Source: Paracoccaceae bacterium | Lineage (GTDB): Bacteria > Pseudomonadota > Alphaproteobacteria > Rhodobacterales > Rhodobacteraceae | NCBI GenBank assembly: GCA_020832445.1 | Contig: JAFIEO010000042.1 | Location: 28,703-92,702, forward strand | Direction: 5' to 3' | DNA length: 64,000 nucleotides | Part shown: positions 7,118 through 16,523 of the stretch, piece after piece | Numbering within the stretch: the first letter of the stretch is position 1 | How the letters are laid out: each line of letters starts with the position of its first letter | The notes under the pieces: generated by a model | Databases searched by the model: none | Seen by the model: the letters and a program-made list of their open reading frames with translations, nothing else | What the model was told of the DNA's origin: nothing | Program-made: the position numbers and the translations under genes

Positions 7118-8476
7118 TCAGTTCCGGCGCGCAAGGGTCGCGATTTCTTCGCGCCGGTTGTCGGCGGCCTGTTCCGACCCGAAGCCATACAGCGCAAACG
7201 GGACCGAGTCACGACGCAGTTCTTCGGCCTTTGCGCGCTGGCCCAGATGTTCCAGTGATTGCGCGCGCAACAGCATCAATGATGCCAGCAATGCACCGTT
7301 TTCCGTACGGCGCGCAACGGTCATTGCACTGTCGGTCAGCTGCAACACCAGATCATGCTGTCCACCGGCAAGCGCCTGTGCCGTCAGATGCAGGTGAACA
7401 TGCGCGCGGTGCACCGCCGTTCCCGGCCGTATGTTATAAATTCCTGCGGCCAGTATCATCGCATCCAGCGCCTGCGCGCCATCTTCCGGGGGCGCGAAGC
7501 GCGCGGACAGGAACAGACTGAATGCAAGGCGTTCATCCTGCCAGCGCTGGTCCAGCGCGATGGCAAGCGCGCGTTGTGCCTCGCGGAAACTGACGCGCCG
7601 TGATGTCGCGCCCAAAGCCGCCTCAATCGCACGTGTCCATTCCATCGGTGTGGGGATTTTGTCCAGATCGACCCTGCTGGTCGCACCTGACGGGTTGTGC
7701 CGTGCCAGCAAGGCGGGCAGGCGTTCGCCCACTTCGGCCCGCGTCATTCCGGGTTGCAACGCGGGATCGTTCCACACCCGCAGCACCAGCATGTCGAACC
7801 CTGTCAGAACTGTCTGGAAATTGTCGTCATTCCACACGGTTTCGCCAATACGAAACAGGTCGTTCAACGGACCAATGGCCTGCGCAATTTCTTCGTGCAG
7901 GCAATCGCGCATGTCCTGAACCGTGCTGTCGGCGGGGACAATGACAAGCGCGCGGTCACGGCGGACAACGCGTGTCCAGTCCAGTTCCGGCGCGCGCGGA
8001 TTGGCGCGGAATTCATCCCAACTGGTGATATTGGGCAGCACGAAACACGCCGCATTGGGCACTGCACGGCGCAGGGCTGCGCGCGGCACAAATTCAACCA
8101 CGATCTGGCCCTGACCCTCGACGCGGCGAATATCCAGCCCCGCTTCGCGTTGCAGCCGCGTGATCAGCCTGTCGGTTTCGATAACACCCAAGGGTGGCAC
8201 CGGCCCGTGCAGCGACAGCGTGACCGGCCCGTCAAAGCGGGAAAACTGCGGAATTTCGCGCCCTGATTCCAGCCGGAATCCCAGTTCAAGGATATCTTCG
8301 GCAATTTGTGCGTTGCTGCGTTCGGGCGCGAAGGCGCGCGGGGCGCCGAACAATGCCTGTGAACTGATTGCGCGGGTTTGCAGCGACAGGTCTACGGGTT
8401 TTTCAGTCGGGGCGGTTCCCATCATACCGCAACCCGCCAGAAAAACTGCGGCGCAGGTCAGGATTATGCGCGTCAT
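7118..8476 (-). CDS. DUF2927 domain lipoprotein
   Basis: A 452-residue exported lipoprotein. The signal peptide ends in the lipobox LAGC with lipidated Cys16. The DUF2927 region spans roughly 45-230 (FAPERSNAQIAEDILELGFR marks its start). The C-terminal third (about 320-440) is helical and resembles TPR-like repeats. The role of DUF2927 is not established. The ATG overlaps the stop of the upstream GNAT gene by four bases (8473-8476), tying it to the MoxR/VWA operon and suggesting an envelope component of that system. Confidence 0.85.
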   Translation of the reverse strand: MTRIILTCAAVFLAGCGMMGTAPTEKPVDLSLQTRAISSQALFGAPRAFAPERSNAQIAEDILELGFRLESGREIPQFSRFDGPVTLSLHGPVPPLGVIETDRLITRLQREAGLDIRRVEGQGQIVVEFVPRAALRRAVPNAACFVLPNITSWDEFRANPRAPELDWTRVVRRDRALVIVPADSTVQDMRDCLHEEIAQAIGPLNDLFRIGETVWNDDNFQTVLTGFDMLVLRVWNDPALQPGMTRAEVGERLPALLARHNPSGATSRVDLDKIPTPMEWTRAIEAALGATSRRVSFREAQRALAIALDQRWQDERLAFSLFLSARFAPPEDGAQALDAMILAAGIYNIRPGTAVHRAHVHLHLTAQALAGGQHDLVLQLTDSAMTVARRTENGALLASLMLLRAQSLEHLGQRAKAEELRRDSVPFALYGFGSEQAADNRREEIATLARRN

Positions 8477-8919
8477 TCGGGGCGCTTGTATTTGATGAAG
8501 GGTGTTTCTTCGCCGATCTTGTCATACAGTTTGCGCGCGGTTGCGTTGAAATCCTGTGTCAGCCAGTAAACACTGCCCGCGCCTCGCGCATCTGCTGCGG
8601 CGTATACGGCAGAAATAAGGGCGCGCCCCGCCCCCATGCCGCGCGATTCGGGCGCGGTGAACAGGTCTTGCAGGTAGCATACGCCTTCGGGGTGCCAGCA
8701 ATGGGAATGAAACAGGTAATGCACCAACCCGACTGCCTGCCCGTCTTGCCATGCCAGATAACCGCAAGGGGCGTGCGGATCATCTGACAACAGCGCGGCG
8801 AAGGTGGCGTCATAGACGGCCAGCGGCAAGGATGTGTCATAGAAATCCAGATAGGCATACCAAAGCTGCGCCCATTGGGGTTTGTCTTGTGCGCCAACGG
8901 GCCTGATGTCCAATGTCAT
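8473..8919 (-). CDS. GNAT family N-acetyltransferase
   Basis: A 148-residue acetyltransferase-fold protein. The acetyl-CoA loop is seen as APESRGMGAGRALI, preceded by the usual strand CYLQDLF and followed by the helix DARGAGSVYWLTQ. The substrate cannot be told from sequence. ATG 8919 starts one base after the moxR stop and the end overlaps the DUF2927 gene, so it is firmly in this operon. An upstream in-frame start inside moxR is rejected. Confidence 0.85.
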   Translation of the reverse strand: MTLDIRPVGAQDKPQWAQLWYAYLDFYDTSLPLAVYDATFAALLSDDPHAPCGYLAWQDGQAVGLVHYLFHSHCWHPEGVCYLQDLFTAPESRGMGAGRALISAVYAAADARGAGSVYWLTQDFNATARKLYDKIGEETPFIKYKRPE

Positions 8920-8920
8920 G

Positions 8921-9763
8921 TTACCGTCCCTGCCTGCGTGCCATGAATGCCAGACGTTCAAACAAGTGAACATCCTGTTCGTTTTTCAGCAATGCACCAT
9001 GCAGTTTCGGCAGGGCATTCGGCCCGTCACGCTTCAGGTCTTCGGGCGACAGGTCTTCGGCCAGCAATAGCTTCAGCCAGTCCAGAACTTCAGATGTAGA
9101 GGGCTTTTTCTTAAGTCCCGGTGTGTCGCGCACTTCAAGAAACTGTGTCAGCGCGGTGGTCAGAAGCGCAGGTTTGATATCGGGGAAATGCACATCAACA
9201 ATTTCCTTCAGCGTGTCGATGTCAGGAAAGCTGATGTAATGGAAGAAACAGCGCCGCAGGAACGCATCCGGCAGGTCTTTTTCATTGTTCGAGGTGATGA
9301 TGACAATCGGGCGGTGGCGCGCGCGGATCATCTGGCCCGTCTCGTAGACGAAGAATTCCATCTGATCCAGTTCTTGCAACAGATCGTTTGGAAACTCGAT
9401 ATCGGCCTTGTCGATTTCATCGATCAACAGCACCACGCGGCCCTCGGCCTCGAATGCCTGCCACAGCTTGCCCTTGCGGATGTAGTTATTGACGTCATTC
9501 ACGCGCGCATCGCCCAGCTGGCTGTCGCGCAGGCGCGACACCGCGTCATACTCATATAGCCCCTGTTGCGCGCGGGTCGTCGATTTTATGCCCCATTCGA
9601 TCATCGGCACCCCAAGCGATGCGGCAATCTGGCGGGCCAGTTCGGTCTTGCCGGTGCCCGGTTCGCCTTTGACCAGAAGCGGGCGTTCCAGCGTAATCGC
9701 CGCATTTACCGCAACACGAAGATCTTCGCTGGCGATGTAGGAGTCTGTGGACGTGAAACGCAT
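8921..9763 (-). CDS. MoxR-family AAA+ ATPase
   Basis: A 280-residue AAA+ ATPase of the MoxR class, which acts as a chaperone for metal-cofactor insertion or complex assembly together with VWA proteins. Walker A is GEPGTGKT (33-40), Walker B VLLIDEIDKAD (111-121), sensor 1 TSNN near 157-160, and the arginine finger region FLRRC near 168-172. ATG 9763 is used; the longer frame to 9808 would need TTG. It is the first gene of a five-gene minus-strand operon that ends with a VWA/CoxE-like partner. Confidence 0.92.
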   Translation of the reverse strand: MRFTSTDSYIASEDLRVAVNAAITLERPLLVKGEPGTGKTELARQIAASLGVPMIEWGIKSTTRAQQGLYEYDAVSRLRDSQLGDARVNDVNNYIRKGKLWQAFEAEGRVVLLIDEIDKADIEFPNDLLQELDQMEFFVYETGQMIRARHRPIVIITSNNEKDLPDAFLRRCFFHYISFPDIDTLKEIVDVHFPDIKPALLTTALTQFLEVRDTPGLKKKPSTSEVLDWLKLLLAEDLSPEDLKRDGPNALPKLHGALLKNEQDVHLFERLAFMARRQGR

Positions 9764-9974
9764 GCTTTTAATGTTTTCCCTGCATTTTGGCGCGATAATC
9801 TTGGGCAAACCTAGCTTGCCCGGTGACGCGCGGCAAGGCAGGTTTCACAAAGGATGCGAAAGCGCGTGACATTCTTTTTCCCATCCGCTATTTGCCCGAC
9901 ACAGCGCTGAATATGGGTGCAAGATGGATGAAGACCTCAAGACCTATCATCCTGCAAAGACAGGGGAACGGGGC

Positions 9975-10397
9975 ATGAAGCCAGAAACATTCCTGCCGGA
10001 TGACTACCGCCCGGCCGAAGACGAGCCTTTCATGAATGACCGCCAGCTGGAATATTTCCGCAGAAAACTAACGGTCTGGAAAGAAGACATCCTTAAAGGA
10101 TCTCAGGAAACGCTGGCCGATCTGGCCAATAGCAGCCGCAATATTCCTGATGTCGCGGATCGCGCGTCCGAAGAAACCGACCGCGCACTGGAATTGCGCA
10201 CACGCGACCGGCAACGCAAGCTGATCTCGAAAATCGACGCTGCGTTGCGGCGTATTGAAAGCGGTGATTTCGGCTATTGCGATGTCACGGGAGAGCGGAT
10301 TTCGTTAAAGCGGCTTGATGCGCGCCCGATTGCGACAATGACATTGCAGGCGCAGGAAGCGCATGAACGCAAGGAACGTGTTCACCGCGACGATTGA
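9975..10397 (+). CDS. dksA: DksA/TraR-family RNA polymerase-binding regulator with incomplete zinc finger
   Basis: A 140-residue protein that should bind the RNA polymerase secondary channel and, with ppGpp, adjust transcription of stable RNA and biosynthetic genes. It has the N-terminal EDEPFM motif, a long coiled coil (20-105) with the tip residues DRA at 62-64, and a globular end. The usual C4 zinc finger is reduced: GYCDVTGE keeps one Cys and the second pair is TLQA. Alphaproteobacterial DksA proteins often lack these cysteines, so activity is still expected. ATG 9975 matches the conserved family start MKPETFLPDDYRPAEDEPFM; an earlier ATG at 9924 is possible. Confidence 0.88.
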   Translation: MKPETFLPDDYRPAEDEPFMNDRQLEYFRRKLTVWKEDILKGSQETLADLANSSRNIPDVADRASEETDRALELRTRDRQRKLISKIDAALRRIESGDFGYCDVTGERISLKRLDARPIATMTLQAQEAHERKERVHRDD

Positions 10398-10423
10398 TCG
10401 CACGCGCCGCGTATGAAGTTTGG

Positions 10424-10453
10424 AACCGGGTTCACTTATGGACCCGGTTTTTT
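10424..10453 (+). terminator. Rho-independent terminator after dksA
   Basis: AACCGGGT (10424-10431) pairs with ACCCGGTT (10442-10449) and is followed by TTTT. It separates dksA from the monooxygenase gene. Confidence 0.88.
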
Positions 10454-10570
10454 GTGCTAAGGCAATGCGGGACGCGCGGGCATGGTTTTGTGCAGCACGC
10501 GTCCACGCTGCGCGACATAGGGTGTCAGACAGGTGGTCATGCGCCTTTACAACGGGTTAGGGGTATCAGA

Positions 10571-11734
10571 TTGGGGCTTTCTGGCTTGGATGTCATTGTG
10601 GTGGGCGGCGGTATTGCGGGGCTTGCCGTTGCTGCGGGTTTGCGCCAGCGCGGCGCGCAGGTGCTGGTTCTGGAACAGGCCGGCGATTTTCGCGAAGTGG
10701 GGGCAGGGCTGCAAATCAGCCCCAATGGTGCGCGGGTGTTGCAGGCATTGGGCCTTGGCGACGGGCTGTCGCAAGCTGCCATGCGCAGCAGGGCGGTTGC
10801 CCTGCATGAAGGGGCAAACGGTCGTCAGGTCATGCGGCTTGATCTGCCTGAAGGTGGCGCGGGGTTCCATCTTGTTCACCGTGCGGACCTGATCGCGCTG
10901 CTGGCCAGTGCGCTTGACGGGGTTCAGACACGCTTTGTCGCGCAGGTCGCGCATGTCAACACCCAAGGGCCGCGCGCCCGCGTGACCTTGCAGGGCGGCG
11001 AGGTTCTGGCGGCTGATCTTGTCTTGGGCGCGGACGGGCTGCATTCCGTTATCCGCCCCGCGATGCAGGGCGGGGCAGTTGACCCCCCGTTTTTCACAGG
11101 ACAGGTGGCATGGCGTGCCCTGATTCCCGCCGCCCCCGACAGTTTGCCGGAAGCGCAGGTTTTCATGGGGCCGGGGCGTCATCTGGTCAGCTATCCGTTG
11201 CGCGGGGGGCGTGTGCGCAACATTGTCGCCGTCGAGGAACGCAAGGCCTGGGCGTCCGAGGGGTGGAACCACCCCGACAACCCCGCCAATCTGCGCGCCG
11301 CCTTTGCGGGGTTCGGCGGTCCGGTGCCGGACTGGCTGGCGCAGGTCAGTTCGGTTTATCTGTGGGGGCTGTTCCGTCACCCCGTCGCGCGGCACTGGCA
11401 TAACGGCCATGCTGCAATTCTGGGCGATGCGGCGCACCCGACGCTGCCATTCATGGCGCAGGGCGCGAATATGGCGCTGGAAGATGCGTGGCAATTGCTG
11501 CGCTGCCTGCAACACGCCCCGATCGACCGCGCCTTGCACGCGTATCAGAACGCACGGCGCGACCGCGTTGCAAAGGTGATCAGGGCCGCGAATCACAATG
11601 CACGCAATTACCACCTGCGCCCGCCGCTGGCGCAGATCGCGCATGCGGGGTTGCGGCTTGCATCAAAACTCAGGCCCGATGCGGCATTGCGCCGGTTTTC
11701 ATGGATTTATGACTATGACGTCACGCGCGCGTGA
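10571..11734 (+). CDS. FAD-dependent monooxygenase (salicylate hydroxylase-like)
   Basis: A class A flavoprotein monooxygenase of 387 residues, which should use NAD(P)H and O2 to hydroxylate an aromatic or similar substrate. The FAD-binding GGGIAG is at 12-17, the DG motif is in LVLGADGLHSV, and the GD motif is ILGDAAHP near 283-290. No upstream ATG gives the normal N-terminus, and the frame before it is not family-like. TTG 10571, giving MGLSGLDVIVVGGG with an AGGGG ribosome site, fits best; TTG 10586 is the alternative. The substrate is not indicated by the neighbours. Confidence 0.85.
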   Translation: MGLSGLDVIVVGGGIAGLAVAAGLRQRGAQVLVLEQAGDFREVGAGLQISPNGARVLQALGLGDGLSQAAMRSRAVALHEGANGRQVMRLDLPEGGAGFHLVHRADLIALLASALDGVQTRFVAQVAHVNTQGPRARVTLQGGEVLAADLVLGADGLHSVIRPAMQGGAVDPPFFTGQVAWRALIPAAPDSLPEAQVFMGPGRHLVSYPLRGGRVRNIVAVEERKAWASEGWNHPDNPANLRAAFAGFGGPVPDWLAQVSSVYLWGLFRHPVARHWHNGHAAILGDAAHPTLPFMAQGANMALEDAWQLLRCLQHAPIDRALHAYQNARRDRVAKVIRAANHNARNYHLRPPLAQIAHAGLRLASKLRPDAALRRFSWIYDYDVTRA

Positions 11735-11795
11735 AATCTGCTGGTATTCAGGGCCGTGACACCCAGATATATGGATCACGCGTAACGAGGGTATT

Positions 11796-12380
11796 ATGGA
11801 CAGTGATCAGATTGCACGGATGCTCTATCTTGGGATCTGGGGCACAGTTCTTATCAGTTACTTCCTGATTGCGCGTCAGCAAAACCTTGGCCAGACGTTG
11901 CGCCATGCCCTGTTGTGGGGGCTTATTTTTGTTGGCGTGGCCGCAGGTTACGGGCTGTGGCAGGATATATCGCAAACCAGCCGTGTTTCGGTGAATGGTG
12001 ACGGCGCGATCGTGCTGCGCGCCGCGCGTGACGGGCATTTCCATCTGGATTTGCAGATCAATTCCGAACCTGTGCGCTTCATCATCGATACGGGTGCGTC
12101 GGATCTGGTGTTGTCGCAGGCCGATGCGGAACGCGTGGGGCTGGCACCGGATACGCTTGCCTATCTGGGACAGGCACGAACGGCGAATGGAATCGTGGGC
12201 CTTGCACGCGTCAGTCTGGATGAAGTGATCCTTGCGCATGGGGATCTGGAAATCCGCGACACACAGGTGCCTGCCTTCGTCAACGAAGGGCAATTGGACA
12301 TTTCGCTTCTGGGTATGGGGTATTTACGCCGCTATGCCCGCATTTCTATCGAAGGGGAGCGGCTGATTCTGGAAAGATAG
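11796..12380 (+). CDS. Membrane-anchored retropepsin-like aspartic protease (TIGR02281 type)
   Basis: A 194-residue protein with two N-terminal membrane helices (9-27 and 38-55) and an exported retropepsin-like domain (about 65-194). The catalytic motif FIIDTGASDLVLS has DTGAS at 98-102, and GMGYLRRY near the end is the second family motif. The domain is expected to act as a dimer, outside the cytoplasm. The natural substrate is unknown. ATG 11796 is preceded by GAGGG. Confidence 0.88.
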   Translation: MDSDQIARMLYLGIWGTVLISYFLIARQQNLGQTLRHALLWGLIFVGVAAGYGLWQDISQTSRVSVNGDGAIVLRAARDGHFHLDLQINSEPVRFIIDTGASDLVLSQADAERVGLAPDTLAYLGQARTANGIVGLARVSLDEVILAHGDLEIRDTQVPAFVNEGQLDISLLGMGYLRRYARISIEGERLILER

Positions 12381-12449
12381 GCGGGATATGCTTGTCTGGA
12401 CAGGCGCGCAGCGCTAGGACTCCCCCAACAACCGCTTGAGGAAACGCGC

Positions 12450-13676
12450 ATGCCTGATGATCTGATCAATTCCTTCATGACCGGCCCTGATGAACAGGGG
12501 CGGTTCGGCATTTATGGTGGGCGTTTCGTGTCGGAAACGCTGATGCCGCTGATCCTGGAATTGGAAGCGGAATATGAACGCGCCAAGACCGATGACAGTT
12601 TCTGGGCGCAGATGGATGACCTTTGGAAACATTACGTCGGCCGCCCGTCGCCGCTGTATTATGCCGAACGCCTGACGGAACATTGCGGTGGTGCAAAAAT
12701 CTATCTGAAGCGTGACGAGCTGAACCACACCGGCGCGCATAAGATCAACAATGTTCTGGGGCAGATTCTGCTGGCCATGCGCATGGGCAAATCGCGGATC
12801 ATTGCGGAAACCGGCGCGGGGCAACACGGCGTGGCAACGGCCACGGTTTGTGCGCGCTTCGGTCTGAAATGCATCGTTTACATGGGCGCGCATGATGTGG
12901 AACGTCAGGCCCCGAATGTATTTCGCATGAAACTTCTGGGCGCCGAGGTTGTGCCGGTGAAATCCGGTCGTGGCACGTTGAAAGATGCCATGAATGACGC
13001 GCTGCGCGACTGGGTGACCAATGTGCATGACACATTCTATTGCATCGGCACTGTCGCGGGCCCGCACCCCTATCCGGCGATGGTGCGTGATTTCCAGTCG
13101 ATCATCGGCAAGGAAACCCGCGAACAGCTGATGGAACGCGAAGGGCGCCTGCCCGATACGATTATCGCAGCCATTGGTGGCGGCTCGAACGCGATGGGGC
13201 TGTTCTATCCGTTCCTTGACGACAAATCCGTGAATATCATTGGTGTCGAGGCGGGCGGGCGCGGTGTTGACGACCGGATGGAGCATTGCGCCAGCCTGAC
13301 TGGTGGGCGCCCCGGCGTGCTGCATGGCAACCGCACCTATCTGCTTCAGGATGACAATGGCCAGATTCTGGAAGGGCATTCCATTTCGGCGGGCCTTGAT
13401 TACCCCGGTATTGGTCCCGAACATGCCTGGCTGAAGGATATGGGCCGCGCGCAATATGTTTCAATCACCGATGCCGAGGCGTTGTCCGCATTCCAGACCT
13501 GCTGCGCATTGGAGGGAATCATTCCTGCGCTGGAGCCAAGCCACGCCTTGGCGCATGTCCTGAAGATTGCGCCGGAACTTCCGCAAGACCATTTGCTGGT
13601 GATGAATATGTGCGGACGGGGCGATAAGGATATTTTCACCGTTGCGAAGCATCTGGGCTTTGAAATGGGGTCGTAA
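12450..13676 (+). CDS. trpB: Tryptophan synthase beta chain
   Basis: A 408-residue PLP enzyme that condenses indole, delivered by TrpA, with serine to make tryptophan. The PLP lysine is K98 in HTGAHKINN, and the phosphate-binding glycine loop is GGGSNAMG. The C-terminal [15 protein letters not shown] is typical. The start has GAGGAA 8 bases upstream. trpF and trpA are not next to it; the upstream neighbour is the membrane protease gene. Confidence 0.97.
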   Translation: MPDDLINSFMTGPDEQGRFGIYGGRFVSETLMPLILELEAEYERAKTDDSFWAQMDDLWKHYVGRPSPLYYAERLTEHCGGAKIYLKRDELNHTGAHKINNVLGQILLAMRMGKSRIIAETGAGQHGVATATVCARFGLKCIVYMGAHDVERQAPNVFRMKLLGAEVVPVKSGRGTLKDAMNDALRDWVTNVHDTFYCIGTVAGPHPYPAMVRDFQSIIGKETREQLMEREGRLPDTIIAAIGGGSNAMGLFYPFLDDKSVNIIGVEAGGRGVDDRMEHCASLTGGRPGVLHGNRTYLLQDDNGQILEGHSISAGLDYPGIGPEHAWLKDMGRAQYVSITDAEALSAFQTCCALEGIIPALEPSHALAHVLKIAPELPQDHLLVMNMCGRGDKDIFTVAKHLGFEMGS

Positions 13677-14072
13677 ACTTTGGTTTACGGCTTTGAAATA
13701 AACCCTTTAAGAATAGATTAACCCTTTTACAGGCGCTATCGAAGTTATGTCGATGGGCATTCAGTCGGATGCCCGCGACATTAGTCCGAGTGCGATATGT
13801 TTTAGCCATAAGGCCAGAAGTCATTGGTTGCAGCCGTCTGCGTAAGTGGTTTGTGCAAGGTTTCTGGAGTAAGCGGTAAAGTAAACGGTAGGCTGTTTTA
13901 ATTATGTTGTGGTGTGCATCTGCCCGGATTTGGACGCATGCACTTTTTCACCGCTGGCTTTCGTTTGTGTAACGAGTATTGTGAGTAACCCCGCATCCGG
14001 TGGCTTTGGCCGCCGGATGCGGGCGCGGCCAGCGCAGCATTGTCCTTTTGGCGGCTACGGAGGTTATATGTG
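13677..14072. other. 396-base intergenic region with a GC-rich stem-loop
   Basis: No gene is visible in any frame. The region is AT-richer than its neighbours, with several T-rich patches. CCCGCATCCGG (13990-14000) pairs perfectly with CCGGATGCGGG (14013-14023) but has no T-run, so it is a weak terminator candidate or an RNA structure in the leader of the next gene. Confidence 0.6.
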
Positions 14073-14432
14073 ATGCCTGTGACGCCGCATAGGTTTGCGC
14101 TGCTCTGTATGGTTGCCACAATGGCGATGTCCACCGCACAGGCGCAGGACGACCAATCCGTAAGGCTTTCCCCTGAAATGGTTAGCGACGCGCTGCAAGA
14201 GCAGGGCTATTCCGTCGAATCCATAACCCGCACCCTTCTGGGGCGCGTGCGTGTTGTTGCATCTGCTGGGCAAATCTGGCGCGAAGTGGTGATTGACCTG
14301 TCTTCAGGACAAATCTTGCGCGATTACGCGGTTGAGTTCCCGCCAAATGATATTCCCCAGCGCACAACTGATGCCATGCCGCGGGGCGGCACCGTGTTGG
14401 ATGGGGGCAATTTGCCCGACATCAAGAAGTGA
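14073..14432 (+). CDS. Small exported protein with a PepSY-like domain
   Basis: A 119-residue protein. Residues 1-24 are a signal peptide ending AQA. Residues 35-100 resemble a PepSY domain: ALQEQGYSVESITRTLLGRV, then WREVVIDLSSGQILRDY. PepSY domains often bind or inhibit peptidases or act as periplasmic sensors. ATG 14073 has GGAGG 9 bases upstream; the longer reading needs TTG. It lies just before a membrane-anchored LuxR-type regulator on the same strand, which suggests a shared function but does not prove it. Confidence 0.7.
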   Translation: MPVTPHRFALLCMVATMAMSTAQAQDDQSVRLSPEMVSDALQEQGYSVESITRTLLGRVRVVASAGQIWREVVIDLSSGQILRDYAVEFPPNDIPQRTTDAMPRGGTVLDGGNLPDIKK

Positions 14433-14493
14433 CCCGAATGATACATGATTTTTGTGAAATGGTTTCAGTGTTCCCGCGTGTTGAACGAGGTGC

Positions 14494-15006
14494 GTGGTGA
14501 AGTTGAAACTCGTGATCCTTGGAATGATCTGTGTGCAGGCCGTGGGCGCGCTGTTTTTCATTAGTGAAATCGTGATGTCGATTCTGGGAATTGAACGCCA
14601 GCCCATCGACTGGAAATTGCGCGAGATGATGGAAATTGGCGCGGCTGTGGCGTTGATTATCGGGTTGGTCATGTCGGCGGTGTTGCTGACGCAAAGCCAG
14701 ATCAAACTGGGCCGTGCCGAAGCGCGTTTGCAGCGTGCGTCCAGCGCATTTATTGACCTGATGGACCAGCGGTTTGACGAATGGGGGCTGACGCCTGCGG
14801 AACGCGATGTGGCGTTCTTCGTGCTCAAGGGGTTCAGCATTCACGAAATTGCGAAGTTTCGCTGCACATCCGAAGGGACGGTAAAGGCGCAGACCAATGC
14901 AATCTACCGAAAGGCCGAAGTGAACGGGCGTGGACAGTTGATGAGTTTGTTCATCGACGATCTGATTGTCGACAAGCCCGTGTTGCCCAAATCTGACGTG
15001 GCATAA
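14494..15006 (+). CDS. Membrane-anchored LuxR-type helix-turn-helix regulator
   Basis: A 170-residue protein with two membrane helices (5-27 and 47-66), a short coiled linker (70-92) and a C-terminal LuxR/GerE helix-turn-helix (99-155). The latter begins [20 protein letters not shown] and includes [15 protein letters not shown]. It therefore looks like a DNA-binding protein tethered to the inner membrane. It starts at GTG 14494, with GAGG 7 bases upstream, or at the next GTG. No ligand domain is visible, so the signal may be read by the membrane part. Confidence 0.8.
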   Translation: MVKLKLVILGMICVQAVGALFFISEIVMSILGIERQPIDWKLREMMEIGAAVALIIGLVMSAVLLTQSQIKLGRAEARLQRASSAFIDLMDQRFDEWGLTPAERDVAFFVLKGFSIHEIAKFRCTSEGTVKAQTNAIYRKAEVNGRGQLMSLFIDDLIVDKPVLPKSDVA

Positions 15007-15173
15007 TAGACCGTGCAGCACTGCGTGGCTGCGCTGATCACCACATACTGACTGGCAGATCATGCACACCGCACCGGATCGGCGCGTGTTTCGCCCGATT
15101 TCACCTGTTGGGGATTTGCCAAACCGGTGCAGGCCGACTATCTGGGGCACAGAAACATGAAGGGGTCGGCAGA

Positions 15174-16523
15174 ATGACGCAATTGCATATCATCGGCGGC
15201 GGCATGGCCGGATCAGAGGCCGCATGGCAGGCGGCAGGGCAGGGTGTGCAGGTTGTCATTCATGAAATGCGCCCGCAAACCGGCACATTCGCCCACCAGA
15301 CCGATTATCTGGCCGAAATGGTGTGTTCCAATTCCTTCCGCTCGGATGATGATGAACAAAACGCAGTCGGGCTGCTGCATTGGGAAATGCGGGCGGCAGG
15401 CGGGTTGATTATGGACATGGCAGACCGGCACGCACTGCCCGCAGGCGGTGCATTGGCGGTGGACCGTGACGCATTTGCGCGCGCGGTAACCGAAAAACTG
15501 CTGGCGCACCCCAATATCCGGCTGGAACGCGGAGAGGTGAACGCGTTGCCTGATCAGGGGCAGTGGATCATTGCGACCGGCCCGCTGACATCCGGCGCGC
15601 TGGCCGAAGCGATTGCACAGGAAACCGGCGCAACCGCACTTGCCTTTTTTGACGCCATTGCGCCGATTGTCTATTTTGACACGATTGATCTGTCCAAGGC
15701 ATGGTTCCAGTCGCGCTATGACAAGGGCGAGACAGAAGAACAGCGCACCGCCTATCTGAACTGCCCGATGGACCGTGACCAGTATGAAGCGTTCATTGAC
15801 GCGCTTCTGGCAGCCGACAAGACCGAATTCCACGAGGGCGAGACAGCACAGTATTTCGACGGTTGCCTGCCGATCGAGGTGATGGCTGAACGCGGGCGCG
15901 AAACGCTGCGCCATGGCCCGATGAAGCCCGTGGGCCTGACAAACCCGCATGCACCTGACAAGAAGCCTTATGCCGTTGTGCAATTGCGCCGCGACAATGC
16001 CTTGGGCACGCTTTACAATATCGTGGGTTTTCAGACCAAGATGAAATATGGCGCACAAGCTACTGTTTTTAAATCAATTCCGGGGCTGGAAGATGCATCT
16101 TTCGCGCGCCTTGGGGGGATTCACCGCAATACTTTCCTGAATTCTCCGACCTTGCTGGATGACCAGCTTCGCTTGCGTTCGCGCCCCAATATCCGCTTTG
16201 CTGGCCAGATTACGGGTGTGGAAGGATATGTTGAATCCGCTGCAATGGGTTTGCTGGCGGGGCGTCTTGCGGCGGGGGAATTGCTGGGCCAGCCTGTCGG
16301 CGCGCCGCCACGCGAAACGGCAATGGGTGCGTTGGTGCATCACATCACCGGCGGGGCCGAGGCCAAGACCTTCCAGCCGATGAATGTGAATTTCGGCCTG
16401 TTCCCCCCGATTGATGCCAAGGGCGGGCGGCGCGGGCGGCGTGACCGCTACAAGGCCTATACCGACCGCGCCAAACTGGCCTTCTCAGACTGGCTGGCAG
16501 GCCAGAAACGCGATGCCGCCTGA
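15174..16523 (+). CDS. trmFO: Methylenetetrahydrofolate-tRNA uracil-5-methyltransferase TrmFO
   Basis: A 449-residue flavoprotein that forms ribothymidine at position 54 of tRNA using methylenetetrahydrofolate and FADH2. The FAD motif GGGMAGSE is at 8-15. Further family motifs are [10 protein letters not shown] and the C-terminal [13 protein letters not shown] 15174 is chosen because it gives the canonical start [10 protein letters not shown] and has AAGGGG upstream; the frame extends further without homology. The stop overlaps the start of gluQ by 11 bases, so two tRNA-modification genes are coupled. Confidence 0.95.
   Translation: MTQLHIIGGGMAGSEAAWQAAGQGVQVVIHEMRPQTGTFAHQTDYLAEMVCSNSFRSDDDEQNAVGLLHWEMRAAGGLIMDMADRHALPAGGALAVDRDAFARAVTEKLLAHPNIRLERGEVNALPDQGQWIIATGPLTSGALAEAIAQETGATALAFFDAIAPIVYFDTIDLSKAWFQSRYDKGETEEQRTAYLNCPMDRDQYEAFIDALLAADKTEFHEGETAQYFDGCLPIEVMAERGRETLRHGPMKPVGLTNPHAPDKKPYAVVQLRRDNALGTLYNIVGFQTKMKYGAQATVFKSIPGLEDASFARLGGIHRNTFLNSPTLLDDQLRLRSRPNIRFAGQITGVEGYVESAAMGLLAGRLAAGELLGQPVGAPPRETAMGALVHHITGGAEAKTFQPMNVNFGLFPPIDAKGGRRGRRDRYKAYTDRAKLAFSDWLAGQKRDAA

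Noticed and set aside
5844..7397. A 517-codon plus-strand frame
   Set aside because: It is antisense to the VWA gene and the small membrane protein gene; composition follows from GC-rich third positions.
10394..10570. N-terminal extension of the flavin monooxygenase
   Set aside because: The extension covers the dksA terminator and lacks family similarity; the FAD motif fits a start at TTG 10571.
13990..14023. Rho-independent terminator of trpB
   Set aside because: The stem is strong but more than 300 bases after the gene and has no T-run; kept only as a structure in the intergenic entry.
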